A stretch of DNA of 64,000 bases from Comamonadaceae bacterium. Its GTDB lineage: Bacteria; Pseudomonadota; Gammaproteobacteria; Burkholderiales; Burkholderiaceae_C. Numbering within the stretch: the first letter of the stretch is position 1; each line of letters starts with the position of its first letter. The notes beneath the pieces are model-generated. The model was given only the letters and a program-made list of their open reading frames with translations, was not told the DNA's origin and did not search any database. The stretch is taken from NCBI GenBank assembly GCA_013297875.1, contig JAAFIW010000016.1, forward strand, positions 1 to 64,000, given 5' to 3'. Positions 33,357 through 42,018 of the stretch are shown here, one piece after another. A program made the position numbers and the translations under genes.

Positions 33357-34253
33357 TTGTTTCTGACTGTCAGTTCAGCCCCTCGCAAGCCCCTTGGTGT
33401 TCGATCAGCATGGCACGCTCCGTTCGCACGCTGCTTGACGAAAGTGGTCATTTTGGTTGCGTTAGCCGGGCCGGGAATGCCCGCAGTGGCTCAATGGGCC
33501 GACACGGTGTATTGCGCCAACATCCCAGAGGAAATTATTTTCAGGCGATCCCGCGATGCGGCGCTGGACAAAACAGTCAACAAAAGGCTGGAGCGCTACC
33601 CAGGCTCATCGGTGTTTGTTGAAAAGCACAAAAACAGCGCCCAACGCGCAGATCATGGGCCCGCTTTCATTCGAAACTGCGCCATACCCCCATTGGCCAC
33701 GCAGTGGTTGAGTTTCAAGTTCATGACAACCCATTTTTTCAGCAGCCCAGTTGCCAGCCACCTGGCCGTGCTGCTCCGGGGAAAATTTGTTGCGCCACCG
33801 AGTTTGAACGTCGAGCGTGTGCCAGATCGTGCCGTGGACTACATGAAATACAACGGGCGCGGACTGGCCATTTTCCCGATTCTTGAAAATCAGCCCGCCA
33901 TTTCAGGGGCCACTGTTGAAGTGTTCAATACCGACGCTGCGACAGGAATTCATGAAGCGGCTGATTCTTATGCCGGCCGTCAACTGGTTCCAAAAGACGG
34001 TGTGTGGTTCTCGGTGCTGATTCATGTGAACCTGACCCATATCGGCTACCAGATTGCCGATACCAACGGAAATGTGCTCAGTACCGCAACGATTCAACAA
34101 ACGGGCGTGCTCAACACGGATGTGAATGGCGGCTGGGGCTTCGGCGTGCTGTGCAGCAACATGAAAGACTATGCGTCGTGCGAAATGGACGGAGCCCTGT
34201 TGAATCAGGCGTTTGACGTCCGGTTGGTCGACATTGCAACGGGGTGGTTTTGA
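33357..34253 (+). CDS. hypothetical exported protein
   Basis: A 298 aa protein without a family I recognise. A signal peptide is visible around LTKVVILVALAGPGMPAVA-QW. The mature part has several Cys (VYCANIP, RNCAIPP, VLCSNMKDYASCEMDG), suggesting disulfides and a periplasmic or secreted location, and beta-rich segments such as GVWFSVLIHVNLTHIGYQIA. The start is uncertain: TTG at 33357 has a GGAG 7 nt upstream, while TTG at 33435 would give a shorter standard signal peptide. GC content is below that of neighbours and both flanks are repeats, so it may be acquired. Confidence 0.6.
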   Translation: MFLTVSSAPRKPLGVRSAWHAPFARCLTKVVILVALAGPGMPAVAQWADTVYCANIPEEIIFRRSRDAALDKTVNKRLERYPGSSVFVEKHKNSAQRADHGPAFIRNCAIPPLATQWLSFKFMTTHFFSSPVASHLAVLLRGKFVAPPSLNVERVPDRAVDYMKYNGRGLAIFPILENQPAISGATVEVFNTDAATGIHEAADSYAGRQLVPKDGVWFSVLIHVNLTHIGYQIADTNGNVLSTATIQQTGVLNTDVNGGWGFGVLCSNMKDYASCEMDGALLNQAFDVRLVDIATGWF

Positions 34254-34273
34254 GATGTGACTGGGCGCATGAA

Positions 34274-34468
34274 CCTAGAAACAGCAGGTGGGTGAGAACG
34301 CTACGCGCCCAATTGAGCCGCCCTGGCGTGCGCTGACTGCGTTGCTCCTCCTAGCAGGCAAGAGCCTGCGTCGTCCCCAGCCAAGCGCAGCGCAGGCACG
34401 CCTGCTCTGGGCCTTGCCAGCCCACCCCATGACGACCCACTTGGGCGCGTCCAACTGCTGTTTCTAGG
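34274..34468. mobile_element. CCTAGAAACAGCAG element (copy B, complete)
   Basis: A 195-bp non-coding unit bounded by perfect 14-bp inverted termini, CCTAGAAACAGCAG and CTGCTGTTTCTAGG. The interior contains AGCAGGCAAGAGCCTGCGTC and is shared with 23128-23386. No transposase and no clear target duplication are visible. It behaves like a MITE. Confidence 0.75.
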
Positions 34469-34470
34469 AT

Positions 34471-34501
34471 GAAAAAAACCGCCCTCGGGCGGCTTTTTCA
34501 C
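34471..34501. terminator. bidirectional terminator between the hypothetical gene and livK
   Basis: AAAACCGCCC TCG GGGCGGCTTTTT forms a strong stem with A/T tails on both sides, 15 bp after the livK stop on the minus strand. Confidence 0.85.
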
Positions 34502-34515
34502 AAGCGAAGGAAACC

Positions 34516-35694
34516 TCACTGCGGTTTGATGTACTCCGACATCACCTTCCACTTGCTGTCAGTGATTTGTGACAGGCGGGACACGTCGCTGCCCAAGCGC
34601 TTGGTGGCAGTGAACGTGGAGGGGGCGCTGCCGAAAATATCCGGCGGGATGGACAGGGTGTCCATGGCTTTGATGAAGCTTTCGGTGGACAGATTGGTGC
34701 CGGCTTTTTGGGCCGCAACGATGAACGAGTCAATGATCACGTAGCCGTAGACCGAAAACACGGTGGGGTCGTCGTTGAACTTGGTTTTGTACTTGTTGGC
34801 CCAGAAGCGGATCGGTTGTGCGGCTTCGTCCAGGTAGGGGTGTTGAACGGTCATGGTGGCGTACAGGCCGTCCATGGCTTTCCCGCCGAGTTTGTGGATC
34901 AGGTCGGTGTAAGCCGCGCTGGAGCCCAGAAAGACCGGGTTGAAGCCGGTTTTGCGGCTTTCGCCAATGGTGCCAATCGTCTCGCGGATGATGGTGCCCA
35001 TCACCACCATGTCGCAACCTGACGATTTCATTTTGGCCACCTGGCTGGAAAAGTCGGTCGCACCGCGCTTGTAGCTGGTTTTTTCGACCATTTCCATGTT
35101 GATGGCCTTCAGGCCTGCCTCGGCTCCGCGCACCACTTCCAGACCAAACTCGTCGTCCTGGTAGATGGCGCAGACTTTTTTGGCGCTTTTTTCCTTGACC
35201 ATTTTGGGAACGGCGCTACGCATTTGCTCAAAGTAGGTGGCGGCAAAGGCAAATTTGAGTTTGTGAAACGGGTCATACATTTCCCGTGCGGCGGTGACCG
35301 GGAAGAAGTTGATCACGTTCTTTTCAAACTGCACCGGCATGGCCGCCAGGTTTTGCGCCGTGCCCAGGTGGCCGACCATCGCGAAAATTTTGTCCTGATT
35401 GACCAGTTTTTGTGCGGCCAGCACCGCCTTCTTGGGGTCGTAGGCGGAGTCTTCAATGTTCAGCTTGATCTTGCGACCGTTGATGCCGCCCTGCTCGTTG
35501 ATCTCGTCAACCCGCAGCATCATCCCTAAGCGAATCTGCTTGCCAAAACCAGCCAGCGGGCCCGACAGGTCTTGAATGGTGCCCAGGGTGATTTCGGTTT
35601 TGCTGACGCCTTGTGTTGCGGGTGCTTTTTGTGCTGCAGAAAGCGTAGCTGCTCCAGCAAGAAATACAAGGGCGAGTGACTGTTTTAGCTTCAT
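34516..35694 (-). CDS. livK: branched-chain amino acid-type ABC substrate-binding protein 1
   Basis: A 392 aa periplasmic binding protein of the LivK/Peripla_BP_6 family. The mature start SKTEITLGTIQDLSGPLAGFG and VGHLGTAQNLAAMPVQFEKNV are typical. Residues 1-18 (KLKQSLALVFLAGAAT) are the signal peptide and are encoded by a reverse-oriented dispersed repeat (35643-35694). The ATG at 35694 has a GGAGA ribosome site. It is a clear paralogue of the adjacent upstream binding protein (35940-37178), so the pair arose by tandem duplication. Its own terminator follows. Confidence 0.92.
   Translation of the reverse strand: MKLKQSLALVFLAGAATLSAAQKAPATQGVSKTEITLGTIQDLSGPLAGFGKQIRLGMMLRVDEINEQGGINGRKIKLNIEDSAYDPKKAVLAAQKLVNQDKIFAMVGHLGTAQNLAAMPVQFEKNVINFFPVTAAREMYDPFHKLKFAFAATYFEQMRSAVPKMVKEKSAKKVCAIYQDDEFGLEVVRGAEAGLKAINMEMVEKTSYKRGATDFSSQVAKMKSSGCDMVVMGTIIRETIGTIGESRKTGFNPVFLGSSAAYTDLIHKLGGKAMDGLYATMTVQHPYLDEAAQPIRFWANKYKTKFNDDPTVFSVYGYVIIDSFIVAAQKAGTNLSTESFIKAMDTLSIPPDIFGSAPSTFTATKRLGSDVSRLSQITDSKWKVMSEYIKPQ
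35643..35694 (+). repeat. GCTGCTTGAGC repeat encoding the LivK1 signal peptide
   Basis: The plus strand reads GCGTAGCTGCTCCAGCAAGA, then AATACAAGGGCGAGTGACTG and TTTTAGCTTCAT, where CAT is the start codon of livK on the other strand. Its match to the family spans the whole signal peptide. Confidence 0.8.
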
Positions 35695-35788
35695 AAAGTC
35701 TCCGGTAAAAATCCAATGGAATAAACACATTGGATTGTTTCCCACAAGCGCTGCCTGTCAAATTGGCGTATTCACTAGCCCGTGCGCA

Positions 35789-35937
35789 TTAAGGAACCTC
35801 TGCATAACCCCTTGCGGTCTGCGATCGAACGGACTTGGGCGCATCGCTGCGTTGTTTTCTTTGTCAATAGCACCGCTATTGACTGCATCCCAATCCGTTC
35901 GCCGCAGTTCCGCAAAGGTTAAGCAGAGGTTCCTTAA
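35789..35937. mobile_element. MITE-like element with TTAAGGAACCTCTGC termini
   Basis: A 149-bp unit bounded by perfect 15-bp inverted repeats TTAAGGAACCTCTGC and GCAGAGGTTCCTTAA, with a second internal inverted pair (GAACGGACTTGGG / CCCAATCCGTTC) and a TCAATAGC..GCTATTGA centre. It separates the two livK genes. A lone end (TTAAGGAACCTCTG) recurs at 56871-56884. Confidence 0.8.
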
Positions 35938-35939
35938 GC

Positions 35940-37178
35940 CTATTGATCTTTGAAAAACTCGGACTCGATCTTCCACTTGCCGTCTTTTTGCACGACAGGC
36001 TTCAGGCCGGCAAAAGCCACATAGTCGGAGGTGACTTTCCAGCGTCCTTCCTGAATTTGAGACAAGCGCGCATACGGGTTGCCCAGGCGCTTGGTCGGAG
36101 AGAACGTCATCTCGGCACCGCCAAACATATTGCGGGTGAAGGTCATGCCGTCCATGGTCTTGATGAAACTGTCAGTGGTCAAGTTAGGCCCGGTCTTGAA
36201 GGCCGCCTTTACAAAGGAATCCATAGCGGTGTAGCCATACACCGAAAACACCGATGGCGCATCGTTGAACTTTGTCTGGTATTTGCTGGCCCAGAACCGC
36301 ACCGGCTGTTCGGTGGCGTCTTGCGAGGGGCTTTGGGCCGTCATGGTGGCGTACACGCCGTCCATCAACTTGCCACCCAGCTTGGGAATCAGGTCGGTGT
36401 AGATGGCGCTGGAGCCGACAAAAACCGGGTTGAAACCCGTCTTGCGGGATTCGGCAACCGTGCCCACGGTTTCGCGAATGATGGTGCCCAACACCACCAG
36501 GTCGCAGCCTGCCGCTTTCATCTTGGCCACTTGCGATGAAAAATCAGTGGCACCGCGCTTGTAGCTGGTCTTTTCAGTGAACTCCGCGCCAACGGTTTTC
36601 AGACCCGCCTCCGCGCCACGCATCACCTCTTGCCCGAAATCGTCGTCCTGGTAGATCACGCAGGGTTTTTTCAGGTTGCCGTCTTTCACCAGTCGGGCGG
36701 CGGCAATTTTCATCTGGTCAAAGTAAGTGGCCGCGTTGGAGTATTTGAGGCGGTGTAGGGGCTCGTACATTTCCCGGGCGGCGCTCAGCGGGAAATAGTT
36801 GATGACGTTTTTCTCGATCTGTATCGGCAGGGCGGCCATGTTTTGCGCCGTACCCAGATGGCCGACCATCGCGAAAATGCCGTTGTTTTGGGTCGTGAGC
36901 TTTTGCGCGGCGAGCACGGCTTTTTTCGGGTCGTAGCCGGAGTCTTCGACCAGCAGTTTGAGCTTGCGACCCTGCACACCACCCAGATCATTGGCCTCGT
37001 CAATGGCCATTTGCATGCCGTCGCGAAGGTGTTTGCCGTAGCTGGCCAGCGGGCCCGATAAATCTTGAATGGTGCCGAGGGTAATTTCGGTGCGGGTCAC
37101 ACCCGGGCTGGTCTGGGCGCCAGCGGTCGCTGATGCAAAGGCCAGCAAAGCAAGCAGCGTGAGGTGTGGTGTTTTCAT
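35940..37178 (-). CDS. livK: branched-chain amino acid-type ABC substrate-binding protein 2
   Basis: A 412 aa Peripla_BP_6 protein. Signal peptide residues 1-21 (LTLLALLAFASATAGA-Q) are conventional, unlike those of its neighbour. The mature part parallels LivK1 throughout (VTRTEITLGTIQDLSGPLAS, VGHLGTAQNMAALPIQIEKN, TSYKRGATDFSSQVAKMKAA). It lies 158 bp downstream of the acyl-CoA ligase gene on the same strand and is probably part of, or close to, the liv operon. The ligand may be a branched-chain amino acid or a carboxylate used by the ligase. Confidence 0.92.
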   Translation of the reverse strand: MKTPHLTLLALLAFASATAGAQTSPGVTRTEITLGTIQDLSGPLASYGKHLRDGMQMAIDEANDLGGVQGRKLKLLVEDSGYDPKKAVLAAQKLTTQNNGIFAMVGHLGTAQNMAALPIQIEKNVINYFPLSAAREMYEPLHRLKYSNAATYFDQMKIAAARLVKDGNLKKPCVIYQDDDFGQEVMRGAEAGLKTVGAEFTEKTSYKRGATDFSSQVAKMKAAGCDLVVLGTIIRETVGTVAESRKTGFNPVFVGSSAIYTDLIPKLGGKLMDGVYATMTAQSPSQDATEQPVRFWASKYQTKFNDAPSVFSVYGYTAMDSFVKAAFKTGPNLTTDSFIKTMDGMTFTRNMFGGAEMTFSPTKRLGNPYARLSQIQEGRWKVTSDYVAFAGLKPVVQKDGKWKIESEFFKDQ

Positions 37179-37336
37179 GGGTATGGGCCTGGATTAGCTT
37201 GGGGTTGGAGTGCCGAAATTGTCATTCCCATCAATGGTGCGGACGATCACGCCAGAGACACGCAAAGGCCGCCTGGCACTAGGTTTTTCCCTTGGTAGTG
37301 CAGGACAAGCTACTAAGATGAACCTATCTGCGCCGC

Positions 37337-39193
37337 CTACCGGTACATCGCTTCAATTTGTGGCGCGTATTTGGTTTGCACCAGCTTGCGCTTGAGCTTC
37401 ATCGTGGGGGTGAGCTCTTCGTCTTCTGCGCTTAACTGCGTGTCAAGCAGGAAGAACTTTTTGATTTGCTCCACACGCGCAAACTTTTTGTTCACGCGGT
37501 CAATCTCGCTTTGAATCAGCTCTTGCACCTGCGGCGAGCGGGTCAGGCTGGCGTAATTGCTAAAGGGCACGTCGCGGTCTTGGGCATATTTTTCGACGTT
37601 GTCCTGGTCGATCATGATGATGACCGTGAGATACGGCAGCTTGTCGCCAATCACCACCGCGTCGGTGATGTAGGGCGAGAATTTCAGGTCATTTTCGAGC
37701 TCGCTGGGCGTGACGTTTTTGCCACCGGCGGTGATGATGATGTCCTTCATCCGGTCGGTGATGCGAAAGTAACCGTCTTCGTCCATCAGGCCCACGTCGC
37801 CGGTGTGCAGCCAACCATCGGCATCAATGGTCTCAGCCGTTTTTTCGGGCTGGTTCAGGTAGCCCATGAACACATTGCCGCCGCGCACCAGAATCTCGCC
37901 GGTGGCTGGGTCGATCTTCACCTCGTTGTAGCCCGCCGCCGGGCCAATGGAGCCGGGCTTGATGCGGTTGGCCGGCACGCCGGTGGCCGCACCGCACGAC
38001 TCGGTCATGCCCCACACTTCCAGCATCGGCACGCCCAGTGCCAGATACCAGCGCACCAGGTCGGGTGAAATGGGCGCGGCACCGGTCACGCAAAAGCGGG
38101 CACGGTGTATGCCAATCAGCTTGCGGGCATTGTTCAGCGCCAGCCAGCGGGCCAGCGTGAATTTGAATTTCAGCAGGCCGTCGACCGGCTGCCCGGCCAG
38201 CACCTTGTCGGCAATCTGGTGGCCCACGCCAATGCCCCAGCCGTAGGCGGCCTGTTGCAGCGGGCCTGCTTCTTTCAGCGCAATCATCACGCCCGAGTAA
38301 AACTTTTCCCACACGCGAGGCACGGCGGTGAACACGGTGGGGGAGATCTCGCGCACGTTCTCGGGCACGGTCTCGGGGTTCTCCACAAAGTTGAGCTTGG
38401 CCCCGGTGTACAGCGCGTGGTACTGCCCGCCCAGGCGCTCGGCAATGTGGCACAGCGGCAAAAAGCACATGCGCTCATCGGCATCGGTTTGAGCCACCAG
38501 CGTGTTGTAGCCCCGCACGGTGTAGACCAGCCCTTTGTGGCTGTGCATCGCGCCCTTGGGCTTGCCTGTGGTGCCCGAGGTGTAGACCAAAATGGCCAGG
38601 TCTTCGCTCTTGCAGGCCTTGACGCGCTGGGTCAGCTCCTGCGGGTGTTTGGCCAGGTAGTCGCGGCCCAGCGTGCGCAGCGCGTCCAGACCCATCACAT
38701 CCGGGTCGTCCAGGCCACGCAGGCCTTCCATGTCAAACACCACAATTTTTTTGAGCTTAGGCAATTGCGGGCGCACTTCCAGCGCTTTGTCCAGCTGCTC
38801 GTCGTCTTCCGCAAACAGCACCGTGGTCGATGAGTCTTCGCAGAGGTAGTGCACCTGGCTGGCCGCGTCGGTGGGGTAAATGCCGTTGGCCACACCGCCA
38901 CAGCTGAGCACGGCCAGATCGGTCAACACCCATTCAATGACGGTGTTGGACAGGATGGACGCGGTCTGGCCCGGCGCAAAACCCAGCGCCATCAAGCCGC
39001 CAGCGATCTCGCGCACCGCAGTGGCAGTTTGATCCCAGGTCCAACTGCGCCAGATGCCCAGTTTTTTCTGGCGCATCCACACATTGGGGCCACGCTTTTC
39101 GACGGCATTCCAGAACATGGCTGGAATGGTGTCGCCCGGCATCACCACGCTGGGGTTGGGCTGGATGTGGGACAAGTCCCAGAGGTTGCTCAT
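37337..39193 (-). CDS. AMP-dependent acyl-CoA synthetase (long-chain FadD-like)
   Basis: A 618 aa adenylate-forming ligase that makes acyl-CoA from a carboxylic acid, ATP and CoA. Motifs: LVYTSGTTGKPKGAMHSHKG (P-loop), the MTESCGAAT motif, GWLHTGDVGLMDEDGYFRITDRMKD (quoted as GWLHTGDVGLMDEDGYF) and ITAGGKNVTPSELE near the C-terminus. Length and motifs fit long-chain/aryl FACS enzymes. Its place within a LIV-type transport cluster, common in beta-proteobacteria, suggests the transporter imports the acid that this enzyme activates. A long-hairpin repeat separates it from livF. Confidence 0.92.
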   Translation of the reverse strand: MSNLWDLSHIQPNPSVVMPGDTIPAMFWNAVEKRGPNVWMRQKKLGIWRSWTWDQTATAVREIAGGLMALGFAPGQTASILSNTVIEWVLTDLAVLSCGGVANGIYPTDAASQVHYLCEDSSTTVLFAEDDEQLDKALEVRPQLPKLKKIVVFDMEGLRGLDDPDVMGLDALRTLGRDYLAKHPQELTQRVKACKSEDLAILVYTSGTTGKPKGAMHSHKGLVYTVRGYNTLVAQTDADERMCFLPLCHIAERLGGQYHALYTGAKLNFVENPETVPENVREISPTVFTAVPRVWEKFYSGVMIALKEAGPLQQAAYGWGIGVGHQIADKVLAGQPVDGLLKFKFTLARWLALNNARKLIGIHRARFCVTGAAPISPDLVRWYLALGVPMLEVWGMTESCGAATGVPANRIKPGSIGPAAGYNEVKIDPATGEILVRGGNVFMGYLNQPEKTAETIDADGWLHTGDVGLMDEDGYFRITDRMKDIIITAGGKNVTPSELENDLKFSPYITDAVVIGDKLPYLTVIIMIDQDNVEKYAQDRDVPFSNYASLTRSPQVQELIQSEIDRVNKKFARVEQIKKFFLLDTQLSAEDEELTPTMKLKRKLVQTKYAPQIEAMYR

Positions 39194-39212
39194 GTGGGCT
39201 CCTGTGACATCT

Positions 39213-39315
39213 GAACGCAGAGGTCGCAGAGGTCGCGCAGAGGTCGCAGAAGTAAGCCAGGGCCCACAGGCTGTTCTTTTGCGCCCTCTGCGAATCCTTT
39301 GCGTCCTCTGCGTTC
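39213..39315. repeat. GCAGAGG long-hairpin repeat, copy 3 (inside the liv cluster)
   Basis: GAACGCAGAGGTCGCAGAGG at the left pairs with CCTTTGCGTCCTCTGCGTTC at the right. It sits in the 151-bp gap between livF and the acyl-CoA ligase gene. Confidence 0.8.
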
Positions 39316-39344
39316 AAGTCTTGAATTTCGTTGTTCCATGACGC

Positions 39345-40142
39345 TCACCGCCAATTCTTCTTCTTTTTCCAGCGCCGTTCGCCCCGCACGCCTTCTTCTT
39401 TCATGCCGAGGTAGAACTCCTTGATGTCGTCTTTGTCGCGCAGTTTGGCGCAGGTGTCTTCCATCACGATGCGGCCGTTTTCCAGCACGTAGCCATAGTC
39501 CGATGCGTTCAGCGCCATGTTGGCGTTTTGCTCGACCAGCAAGATGGTGGTGCCGCGCTCGCGGTTGATGCGCACCACGATTTCGAATATTTCTTTGGTG
39601 AGTTTGGGCGACAGGCCCAGGCTGGGCTCGTCCAGCAAGATCAGGTCGGGGTTGGCCATCAGCGCACGCGATATGGCCAGCATTTGCTGCTGGCCACCAC
39701 TTAGCAGACCAGCGTCTTGCGTGGCCCGCTCTTTCAAAATGGGAAAGTAGCCAAACACGGCCTCGATGTCGCGGTTCACGTTGTCGCGGTCTCGCCGGGT
39801 GTAGGCACCCATCAGCAGGTTGTCGCGCACGCTGAGCAGCGGAAACACCTCGCGGCCTTCGGGCACGTGCGACAGGCCCTGTTGCACGATGTGCGCCGGG
39901 TCGCGCGCGGTGATGGCTTGGCCCTTGAATTCGATGCTGCCTTTGCGCGGGTCGATGATGCCGCTGATGGTCTTGAGAATGGTGGTTTTGCCCGCGCCGT
40001 TGCTGCCCAGCACCGTGGCAATTTCGCCCCGGCGCACCTGTAGGCTCACGCCACGAATGGCCTTGATCGGGCCGTACGCGCTCTCGACGTTGAGCAGCTT
40101 GAGCACGGGTTGGTCGCTGATCGGTGGCGGAATGTCGCTCAT
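39345..40142 (-). CDS. livF: LIV-type ABC transporter ATP-binding protein LivF
   Basis: A 265 aa ATPase of the LivF subfamily: Walker A GSNGAGKTT, signature LLSGGQQQMLAISRAL, Walker B LILLDEPSLGLSPKL and switch His region TILLVEQNANMAL. The C-terminus is longer than usual and very basic (GERRWKKKKNWR). It overlaps the livG stop by 4 bp, so the livH-livM-livG-livF order is one transcription unit read leftwards. Confidence 0.93.
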   Translation of the reverse strand: MSDIPPPISDQPVLKLLNVESAYGPIKAIRGVSLQVRRGEIATVLGSNGAGKTTILKTISGIIDPRKGSIEFKGQAITARDPAHIVQQGLSHVPEGREVFPLLSVRDNLLMGAYTRRDRDNVNRDIEAVFGYFPILKERATQDAGLLSGGQQQMLAISRALMANPDLILLDEPSLGLSPKLTKEIFEIVVRINRERGTTILLVEQNANMALNASDYGYVLENGRIVMEDTCAKLRDKDDIKEFYLGMKEEGVRGERRWKKKKNWR

Positions 40143-40936
40143 GCTTGCCTCCGAAGCGACGACACATCGTCCACCGACCCCAGATACGCCTCAATCACGC
40201 CGGGGTCGTTTTGCACCTCGCGTGGCGTGCCGCTGGCCAGCACCGCGCCCTGGTTCATCGCCACGACGCGGTCCGATACTTTGGAGACCAGACTCATGTC
40301 GTGTTCCACCATCAGCACGGTGATGCCCAGTTCGTTCTTGATGTCGGCAATCCAGAAGGCCATGTCGTCGGTTTCTTCCACATTCAAGCCCGACGATGGC
40401 TCATCCAACAGCAGCAGCTTGGGCTCGGTGCACAGCGCCCGGGCCATCTCCACCACCTTGCGCACGCCGTAGGGCAGGCCCGCCACCATGGAATCGCGGT
40501 GGGCTTGCAGGTTCAGCAGGTCGATGACCTTTTCCACCCGCTCGCGCGAGGCCACTTCGGCCCGGCGCACCGCGGGTGTGAACAGCAGCTCGCTGAGCAG
40601 GTTGGTGCGGCGGTGCGTGTGGCAGCCGATGAGCAAATTGCTCAGCACAGTGGCGTGCTCAAACAACTCAATGTTCTGAAAGGTTCGCGCAATGCCCAAG
40701 GCCGCGATTTTGTGGGGCGGCTGGTCGGTGAGTTTCTGGCCCAGGTAGTCGATGTGGCCGGTGGTGGGCGTGTAAATGCGGCTGATCAGGTTGAACACCG
40801 TGGTCTTGCCCGCGCCGTTGGGGCCGATCAGTGTGAACACCTCGCCTTTTTTGACATCAAAACTCACGTCGTTAACGGCCAATACGCCGCCGAAGCGCAC
40901 GCTCAAGTTTTTGGCGGAGAGAAGAAGGTCGTTCAT
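40139..40936 (-). CDS. livG: LIV-type ABC transporter ATP-binding protein LivG
   Basis: A 265 aa ATPase with Walker [10 protein letters not shown], signature [15 protein letters not shown] (the LivG variant of the ABC signature), Walker [16 protein letters not shown] and the [11 protein letters not shown] switch. It overlaps livM and livF by 4 bp each. It pairs with LivF to drive import through LivH/LivM. Confidence 0.93.
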   Translation of the reverse strand: MNDLLLSAKNLSVRFGGVLAVNDVSFDVKKGEVFTLIGPNGAGKTTVFNLISRIYTPTTGHIDYLGQKLTDQPPHKIAALGIARTFQNIELFEHATVLSNLLIGCHTHRRTNLLSELLFTPAVRRAEVASRERVEKVIDLLNLQAHRDSMVAGLPYGVRKVVEMARALCTEPKLLLLDEPSSGLNVEETDDMAFWIADIKNELGITVLMVEHDMSLVSKVSDRVVAMNQGAVLASGTPREVQNDPGVIEAYLGSVDDVSSLRRQA

Positions 40937-42009
40937 TTCAAGCGATCCGACTTTTGAAAGGACTTTTGGCGCTTAAACAGGCCTTTACGGTAGAACGGAA
41001 ACAGCTGGAAGTAGGTGCGAATTTTCAGCCAGCGCCCGTAAATTCCCAGGGGCTCAAACAACACAAACGCAACCAGCACACCGCCATAGACCACCGATTT
41101 CAAACCCGGTGCCTGACCAATCGCATCGGGCAAATAGTCTTTCACCGCGCTGATGCCCTGCGGTAAACCGATCAGGAAGATGGCACCCAAAAATGCCCCG
41201 TGTACCGAGCCCAGGCCACCAATCACCACCATCAGCAGCAGGTCAATCGACTGGATTATGTTGAACTGATCGGGCGACAAAAAGCGGATCTGGTGGGCAT
41301 ACAAGGCACCGCCAATGCCCGCCAGGGCCGCGGACAGTGAAAAACTGAGTGTTTTGTAATACGCTAGGTGAATGCCCATGCTTTGGGCGGAAATTTCACT
41401 GTCGCGTATTGCCACAAAGGCACGCCCCGTGGGTGAACGCAGCAGGTTGACGATCGCCAGCGTGCACAACACGGTGATCACCAGGCACAAAAAGTAAAAG
41501 CCATTGCCACTGCCAATGTCGTAGCCAAACAGCTTCACGGTGCTCACCGACATGCCTGCGTTGCCGCCGGTGACCGACTCCCAACGCGCAAACACCTCTT
41601 CCACAATGAAGCCAAACGACAAGGTGGCAATGCCCAGGTAAATACCTTTGACGCGCAGCGCGGGCAGGCCCACCACCAGGCCCACGGCAGCCGACAAGCC
41701 GGCCGCAGCTGCCAGTGCCACCACGAACGGCACACCCTGCGCGGTGAGCACCGCCTGCGTGTAGGCCCCCACGCCCAGAAACGCTGCGTGGCCAATCGAA
41801 AACAAGCCGGTAAAACCCGCCAGCAGCATCAGCCCCAGACCCACGACGGCGTAAATCAGGATGAAGGTCAGCTGCGCAATCCAGTACTCAGAAAAAATCC
41901 AGGGCGCAGCCACCATCAACAAACACAAGGCGCTGTACCAAAACACATGGCCACCGTGCTTGGCCAGTGCGATGTCTTGCGTGTAATCCGTTTTGAATAG
42001 AAATCTCAT
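40933..42009 (-). CDS. livM: LIV-type ABC transporter permease LivM
   Basis: A 358 aa inner-membrane permease with about ten helices. Hallmarks are [41 protein letters not shown] and the [21 protein letters not shown]-terminal motif of the BPD_transp_2 family. The C-terminus carries a basic cytoplasmic tail. It overlaps livG by 4 bp and follows livH by 9 bp. Confidence 0.93.
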   Translation of the reverse strand: MRFLFKTDYTQDIALAKHGGHVFWYSALCLLMVAAPWIFSEYWIAQLTFILIYAVVGLGLMLLAGFTGLFSIGHAAFLGVGAYTQAVLTAQGVPFVVALAAAAGLSAAVGLVVGLPALRVKGIYLGIATLSFGFIVEEVFARWESVTGGNAGMSVSTVKLFGYDIGSGNGFYFLCLVITVLCTLAIVNLLRSPTGRAFVAIRDSEISAQSMGIHLAYYKTLSFSLSAALAGIGGALYAHQIRFLSPDQFNIIQSIDLLLMVVIGGLGSVHGAFLGAIFLIGLPQGISAVKDYLPDAIGQAPGLKSVVYGGVLVAFVLFEPLGIYGRWLKIRTYFQLFPFYRKGLFKRQKSFQKSDRLK

Positions 42010-42018
42010 GGTGGGCGA

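Noticed and set aside
39190-40194. Open frame of 334 codons overlapping livF
   Set aside because: It is the wrong-frame shadow of livF; the livF frame carries all ABC ATPase motifs.
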